Of a stretch of DNA of 64,000 bases, positions 58,756 to 64,000 are shown one piece after another. The stretch lies in the NCBI GenBank assembly GCA_022376515.1, contig WTXI01000151.1, positions 1 through 64,000 on the forward strand. Reading direction: 5' to 3'. Source of the DNA: Lactifluus volemus. Lineage: Eukaryota > Basidiomycota > Agaricomycetes > Russulales > Russulaceae. The first letter of the stretch is position 1. The number at the start of each line of letters is the position of its first letter. A program made the translations under genes and the position numbers. The notes under the pieces were generated by a model. The model did no database searches and was not told the origin of the DNA. It saw only the letters and a program-made list of their open reading frames with translations.

Positions 58756-59420
58756 ACAACTGCAGAACGAGCACAAACAGCGTAATCTCGGTTCCGGCGA
58801 CGACAAACGCGATGACAGTAACAATGTTTCCAGCCGTCACGAATGGTACCCGAATGATCCCTTGTGCTCCTGACTGACAGTGGGAATCGCCAATAAACTC
58901 AGCGTGTCGTCAGCATCGTCGGTGTCTGCTATGTCGTATCGTGCATAGCGTGCGCGGAAAAATCCGCAGACGCACAAAAGAAAGGTAAGAACGGCGTATA
59001 CTATGCCGACTACGACCATGACCGAAAAAAAAAAAGCGCGATGAATTATTGCGACATGACCGGAGTAAACAAAAAATGAGATGAGAAAGACGCACTGCGA
59101 TAGAAAAGACGGTCAAAGAGTCTGAGGACTGTCAGAGAAAACCCCAAGTTTCCGAGTGCGGTTCGCATATACGCGCCATTGTAAGTGCGTTGGCTTGCGC
59201 GAAATTCAGTGAGTCAGTCTACGTCTTCGACAAGATAGGAGTGCGAGCGGTGGCCTCTTCGAGGCTTTGAGAGACAAGCTGAGATGCAAGAAAGGTTCTG
59301 AACTCACAGAGCCCGACTGTGAAGCGCATGAAGCGAGGGATGGGCGGCTATTAGCTAAGCGGAGTCCCTACTGCCGGAAACCGAATGACAGCCCAGTTGT
59401 CGCGCACCATACGTTTTTCT
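58756..59420 (-). pseudogene. DUF202-type membrane protein, copy b, frameshifted
   Basis: Copy of 49823-50453. Where copy a has CAATCATTTGGGCGGCCATTC, this copy has one base fewer after TTCGGGTA (near 58850), so the frame shifts and hits a stop before the last membrane helix. The helix is still readable in another frame (FVTAGNIVTVIAFVVAGTEI). The first hydrophobic segment and the AHSYL-type region are recognisable. Confidence 0.7.
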
Positions 59421-60290
59421 TGCCTTCGTCGCTGTCTCGCTTTCGACTTGGACGCGTTACCTAAGAGCTGGTGAGAATCATCGCTCTCTCCAAAGGTACC
59501 CGAGACGTTTTCCTGGTCCCAAAAGACCATTAAGGGTCACCTAGTAGTCTGCTGTGATGTTGTCGAGGCTTCGATGCGTCGAGACGAGGTGCGCTGCAAT
59601 CCATTATGGAACAAGCTCATATTTCATAACATTTTCTCAGGTCGACACACCGTTATATTGCATCTTTGTCGGTGCAACTGCGGTCACAGGTGCGTCCGTT
59701 ATTGTCTCGTTGACTTGGCATAGACCACTGAACGCATGCCAGCGCGTCGGTCTTTGCTCTTATCCACCACAAATGCAGCCATCACTCGCGACACGGAGCA
59801 TATAACACTTCTCAAAACAGACTGATACTGCACCCCCTGCGGCTGCGCCACCGTCCACCGTCCCCTCCCAACCTGTTGCTGTCCCGGCAGACGCTACCAC
59901 GAAAGTTTCTTTTTTTTTTTCAGTCGGAAATCCTTGACACAGCTGCAGCGCTAGCGCCGCTCCAATACGGCGACTTCGCGATTCTGGGGTTTGCCGGCTG
60001 GCCGCCTGCTAGTCTGTCCTCATGGATGGTCGAGCTCGTCAACGTCTCCACCGTCCTTCCCTGAATCCACACGATTGTCGCGGGAACATTCCTCTCCTGT
60101 CTGTTGCTCCTTCCCTTCTCAATCAAACAGCTTCGCAACTCCACCCCTCTCGCGCCGTACCAGCCAGCTGCTTGAACTCAAGGACGAGTTCAACCGAGCG
60201 TATGAGGCCGGGGACAAGCTCGCCGTGGGGCGAATCGCCTCCAAGCAGCGTAGCTTGTACGAGGGGTCGGGCATAAGCAAGCTTATTTGA
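59421..60290 (+). other. Block Y': second copy of block Y, with internal deletion
   Basis: Matches 50500-51474 but lacks about 140 bp corresponding to 51065-51210. The downstream coding-like end (LLELKDEFNRAYEAGDKLAV) is retained. Function unknown. Confidence 0.4.
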
Positions 60291-60680
60291 TCTTTGGTGA
60301 CGGCAAATTGGGACCGGGAAACGTGAGTCATGGTTTCAGTTCGAACTTTCTGAACCATTCTGTGTCACCTATGACAAGGTCTTTTGCTCATCCTTACAGT
60401 CTATCTTTCTGAGATTGGGTATCAAATAGACCTTTCGTCGTTACCTCGCTTTCATCCTCGGCAAATTGCTCACTGGCAGATCCCTGGCAACCTCAAGATA
60501 CGACCACTTCAAATTCTCTATATCGTACGGATAACTGGACCAATCCTTCCTTCACTTGACGGAAGCACTACTATTGCCGAGGACCAGATCTACCCTACTG
60601 GCGCTTCGTCTTTCCTTATGCTCACGGATTTCATTCCTATTCGCTGGGACAGATTCAAATAGCTCAAGTATTGTGGAGGC
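60291..60680 (+). pseudogene. Truncated CHAT N-terminus, fused to block X-type sequence
   Basis: Has the CHAT leader (GGGAAACGTGAGTCATGG intron start, TTACAGTCTATCTTTCTGAG acceptor) and the N-terminal coding region up to CGCTGGGACAGATTCAAATAG, where a stop appears. After TCAAGTATTGTG the sequence switches to GAGGCATTTGGTGGGGAGGT, which belongs to block X (compare 54333-54355). No ATG at the expected start. A second recombination scar of the array. Confidence 0.75.
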
Positions 60681-61640
60681 ATTTGGTGGGGAGGTACATG
60701 TGCTGGAGATTGACCTTACAGAAGCGTGCAGGGATTGTTGGTGTGTGTCACAGTGTCATGCTCGAAACCCTCAGAGACCTGAATGCCTCGAGTTGCACCG
60801 CTGTCATCATCATCGAGTTCAATTGGATTGAGGATGATGTGGTCGCATATGCGTTGCCGTATGTTCACAATATGCTGGGACGTGGCCCGGGTACGCTTTG
60901 CGTCGATAAGAGTGATGCTGGCCACGGGGAGTGGAGGGCTATTGGGGACAGTTTAATGAGGGATGTCCAGCGCTGCGTGAGGTTGTGCCCTAAGTGCAAG
61001 TCGTGCACGTCATCGCGCAGAGCCCAGAGTACCAAGTTTCGTGAGGACATTGTCATCGGTAGGGGAGTTACTTTCACGTTCCCTTCAAACTTGACCCTGA
61101 CTGTGCTTCTAAGATGATACCCTGTTGTCGTTAAACTTGCGATTTCATATACCCGGCGCAAAATGTACTGCCCTGAGATCCCGCCGAATCAACAAGTAAT
61201 ATGTCTCCTGTGTGTAACGATTCTGTGGTCCAATGTCCCCAGAAGAAGATCAAAAGTAAAGAGCGAACCGACACCCGTTTGTGAGCGGGCGCTGAGACAG
61301 AATGCCAGGAAACTCCCGTGAAGTTGTATGGGCAATCCAGAAAGGACATTGATAAATACCTTCACGTTTTTAGTCATTTACGTTCTTCAAAGTTGTTGAA
61401 ACGGCCGTACTATTGGCAGCTGGCTCGGAGCGCTGAGCCAAGAGGTCAGCGCGTCCGAGTCAGCACGTGGAGGACTGTTGGAGAATCTGTGGGACGGTTT
61501 AATGAGGGTCGTCCAGCGCTGCGTGAGGTTGTGCTCTACATGCAAGTCAAGTCATGTACGTCATTGCGCAGAGCCTAGAGTACCACGTTTCGTGAGGACG
61601 TGTCATCGGGAGGGGACTTATTCCTAGACCTGACTGTGTT
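60671..61640 (+). pseudogene. Two partial block X fragments (F-box/LRR-like remnants)
   Basis: Fragment one (60681-61115) starts with EAFGGEVHVLEIDLTEA and continues into sequence like 54350-54820. Fragment two (about 61400-61640) repeats only the last 200 bp (ACGTGTCATCGGGAGGGGA and the CGCAGAGCC region). Both are broken by stops. The family guess is weak. Confidence 0.4.
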
Positions 61641-62532
61641 TTGTCTCCTGTATGTTGTGGTCCCCAGCCGCGGAAGAAGATCAAAAGTAAGATTCAAAGA
61701 GTGAACTGACACACGCCATGAAACTCCATTGTATGGGACATCCAGACAGGACATCAATAAATACACTCTAGGCCTGGCTGCACAGAGTGTAACATAATGG
61801 GCCAGGAAAGAGCTGATACAAGAAGGCTCAGTTCTCCGCCCGGTGCCCACCGCCCAATCCACATTCTCCTGTTTCGAAATTCACCTCTAGACCTCAGGTC
61901 CCACATAGCGCTTGTGTAGTGCTGTAGGGTTTCACGGGTGACGGTAGATAAGCGGCCGGGTCTCGACTCGGAAGGGAACCCTAGTTTGAGGCCGATGACG
62001 GACTTTCATCTCATGACACTAGTTACGCATGTTTCACTTCCCAGCAACACGCATCATTCTCCACACTCCAACTTCACAGCTTCAAATGATTCACACCTCA
62101 CATCTCGGGGTCTATTGTCAGAGTCACCATACGTGTCTCGAGAAGGTACTCTAGAGTTTCTCCACCGCTGCCAGTGCGCGGTGTCTTCTATAGTCGAGTC
62201 ATTTTTGCCTGCATTTCCATGTCCTGATGTCCTTGGCTACTAGTACTTTGGATCATCCACACCAAGATCGAGGCGACTCCGAGAAATACCAGCATTTCAC
62301 CAGGAAATTGGTCCGATGACGGCGTCTTCTGGCCAGGCCTGCCAGCTCTGTTTGCACGTGGTGTCCTGCAGGGCGGCTTCTGGCCGCCTACTAGTAGAAG
62401 CCGTTATGGCCCAGGGTTGTCTGCACTTTTAAATATCGTGCATGTTGAGCGTTACCAACTCGAATCTCTCTTCTTTCGCAAAGTTATCCTCTGACCGTTT
62501 ATTGTTCACTTTCCTAATCTTTGGTGAACGCA
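61641..62532. promoter_or_regulatory. Intergenic region with the CHAT4 promoter
   Basis: 62010-62260 is homologous to 37240-37500 upstream of CHAT1. 62385-62530, with GCATGTTGAGCGTTACCAAC, matches the proximal promoters of CHAT2 and CHAT3. No gene seen. Confidence 0.5.
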
Positions 62533-64000
62533 ATGGAGACCAAGAAATGTGAGTCAAGGTGCCGATTCAATTTCAAACTTTCCGAACCGTTCTGTGTCAC
62601 CTATGAGAATGTCTGATATTCATCTTTACAGTCTCTCTTTCTGAGATCGAACATACAATTGATATTCTTCAAACTGTTGTTTCGTCATTCCCTCGATTTC
62701 ATCCTCTGCGTGCCAACTTTCTCGTATCCTTAGCAGCGTCGAGATTTCTCCACTTTGGTATCTCTGCATCTTACGGACAGCTGGATCAATCAATCCTTCA
62801 CTTGACTGAAACGTTACTACTACCGAGGACCGGATCTACGCCGGCTACCGCAAAGTCTCTCATTTATCTCACATATTCCCTTTATATTCGCTGGAAAATA
62901 TCCAAACAGCCCGACGATATCAAGAACTGTGTAAATTACCTTCGTTATCTCAAAGACCAACGGCTTCAAACTGAAAACACCCTCGATATCACAACATCAT
63001 TTCTTGTGTTGACATTGGGAGAGCAACTTGAAGTGGAGCCACAGCAGGCGTCGGTCGATCTCATCAAGGAGATGACGATCCTCTGTCGTGAATTGCTCAA
63101 CTCTGATGATACCAAACTGGCAACTAGTGCTCTTTCCGCCCTATTCAAAGTTATACCAGTGTATGGTAGAAGGAAAGAATCCCTCGACCAAGTGATCGAA
63201 TGCCTCCGGGAAGCGAATATTCGTTTCCCGGATTCTCCTGACCTTAATGCTTTTCTTGGCCTGTTCCTCTTCATGCGCTCCTTCGAAAAAGATTTTGTGG
63301 ATGACGATTACTACAGTGAGACAATAGCCACCCTGAACAGAGCCATAACTCTCGCTTCCGATCTTCCCGAAGGCACCGAAGGCTATCGGAGTACCGTCCA
63401 AATTAAAAATTGTTTATGGGCTATCGTGATGCTTTCCAGTCGCAGATACAGCGTACTTGGAAAGCCAGAGAATTTGGAGGAGGCGATTAACCATTGCCGT
63501 ACTTATTTGAGCTCAAGCTGGGTTCCTCTTGATCACCCGAAACGCCTCAACATTTCCCGGAACTTGGCGAATCTCGTGTACAAGCGCATCGGATTCAGGG
63601 AATCCATTCTTATCGGTGATCGAGACCCTTTCGACCTTTCGGCCATATCAACCCTCTCTGCGTCTATTCCAGAAATAAATTCCTGGACCTCCGAGCAGTG
63701 GAATCGACACACCCTAGCACTTGGCTCCATATTTTCGGCCAGCAGTAAAACAGTACTAGAGAACGAGGATGTACTCAAATACTGCCGCCAGTTGGTCGAT
63801 TCAATACGCCGTGATCCAAGTTCAAATCGTCTACTCATGGCATCGCTCCCCTTTATCACGTTGGGACACATTCTTTTCCACGCGTTTGAAAGCACCGACA
63901 ACATCGAGTACCTCGATGAGTCAATTGCCGTACTTCGTGATGGTCTCAAGACGCATTGCCGACCGTTTGAGCAGCGATTCCTAACTCACTACCTTACTTT
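62533..64000 (+). CDS. CHAT4: TPR-like/CHAT gene, N-terminal part, cut by the window edge
   Basis: First exon 62533-62548 (METKK plus one base); intron 62549-62631; the open frame from 62632 continues without a stop to the end of the window (about 460 residues seen). Start region METKKFSLSEIEHTIDILQT, then SASYGQLDQSILHLTETLLL, IRFPDSPDLNAFLGLFLF and YCRQLVDSIRRDPSSNRLL. Only the helical-repeat region is inside the window; the CHAT domain is expected beyond it. The promoter is a mosaic: distal part like CHAT1, proximal part like CHAT2 and CHAT3. Confidence 0.85.

Larger units (their letters stand above)
51946..60665. repeat. Tandem duplication unit 2 of the CHAT array
   Basis: Second copy of the unit at 40727-51945, containing block X', CHAT3, a DUF202 pseudogene, block Y' and another truncated CHAT N-terminus, in the same order. 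It lacks the transposon found in unit 1. Confidence 0.8.

Overview
This is a eukaryotic window from a filamentous basidiomycete, most likely an Agaricomycete of the Rhizoctonia/Ceratobasidium type. Genes carry short GT-AG introns of about 35-130 nt, and there is no operon structure. The gene families present (Plavaka transposase, DUF6535 membrane proteins, multicopy DUF2235 proteins, helical-repeat/CHAT proteins) are typical of agaricomycete accessory DNA. The species assignment is inference; the intron structures were read directly from the sequence.

Layout. (1) 65-10953: two related DNA transposons lie almost side by side, sharing CATCAGCAA-type terminal inverted repeats, CTAG-rich subterminal arrays and 2-bp target duplications. 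The first (67-3265) has no transposase. The second (3571-10951) has an apparently intact eight-exon Plavaka transposase and a divergent companion gene. (2) 11.7-24.4 kb: four minus-strand DUF2235 hydrolase-like genes (A-D), with a DUF6535 membrane gene head-to-head with copy A. A and B are a recent duplication, A has lost its ancestral start codon, C has a stop directly after its start, and D looks whole. (3) 25-37 kb: a quiet housekeeping island holding an unknown membrane-anchored protein, an FHIT-type HIT hydrolase, exonuclease V (EXO5), a CTR copper transporter with a 16-nt microexon, and an Ark/Prk (NAK-family) kinase. (4) 37.7-64 kb: a tandem array of helical-repeat/CHAT protease-like genes. 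It has CHAT1 (intact), CHAT2 (split by a 2.25-kb transposon), CHAT3 (intact), CHAT4 (open to the window edge) and two truncated copies, interleaved with duplicated spacer blocks and a DUF202-type membrane gene (one good copy, one frameshifted).

How it fits together. The array appears to have grown by unequal crossing-over between CHAT genes: the truncated copy at 51.5-52.15 kb is a hybrid of two CHAT genes sitting exactly at the repeat junction. All full-length copies keep the His/Cys pair of the CHAT domain and share a 16-nt first exon. One short stretch of the helical-repeat region differs strongly between paralogues while its flanks are nearly invariant, as expected of a recognition surface. 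The insertion in CHAT2 carries pieces of two host genes (DNA ligase I and an NmrA-like NAD(P)-binding protein), so it looks like a gene-capturing transposon. A role for the CHAT array in self/non-self recognition or cell death is inference by analogy with bacterial TPR-CHAT proteases and is not shown by the sequence.
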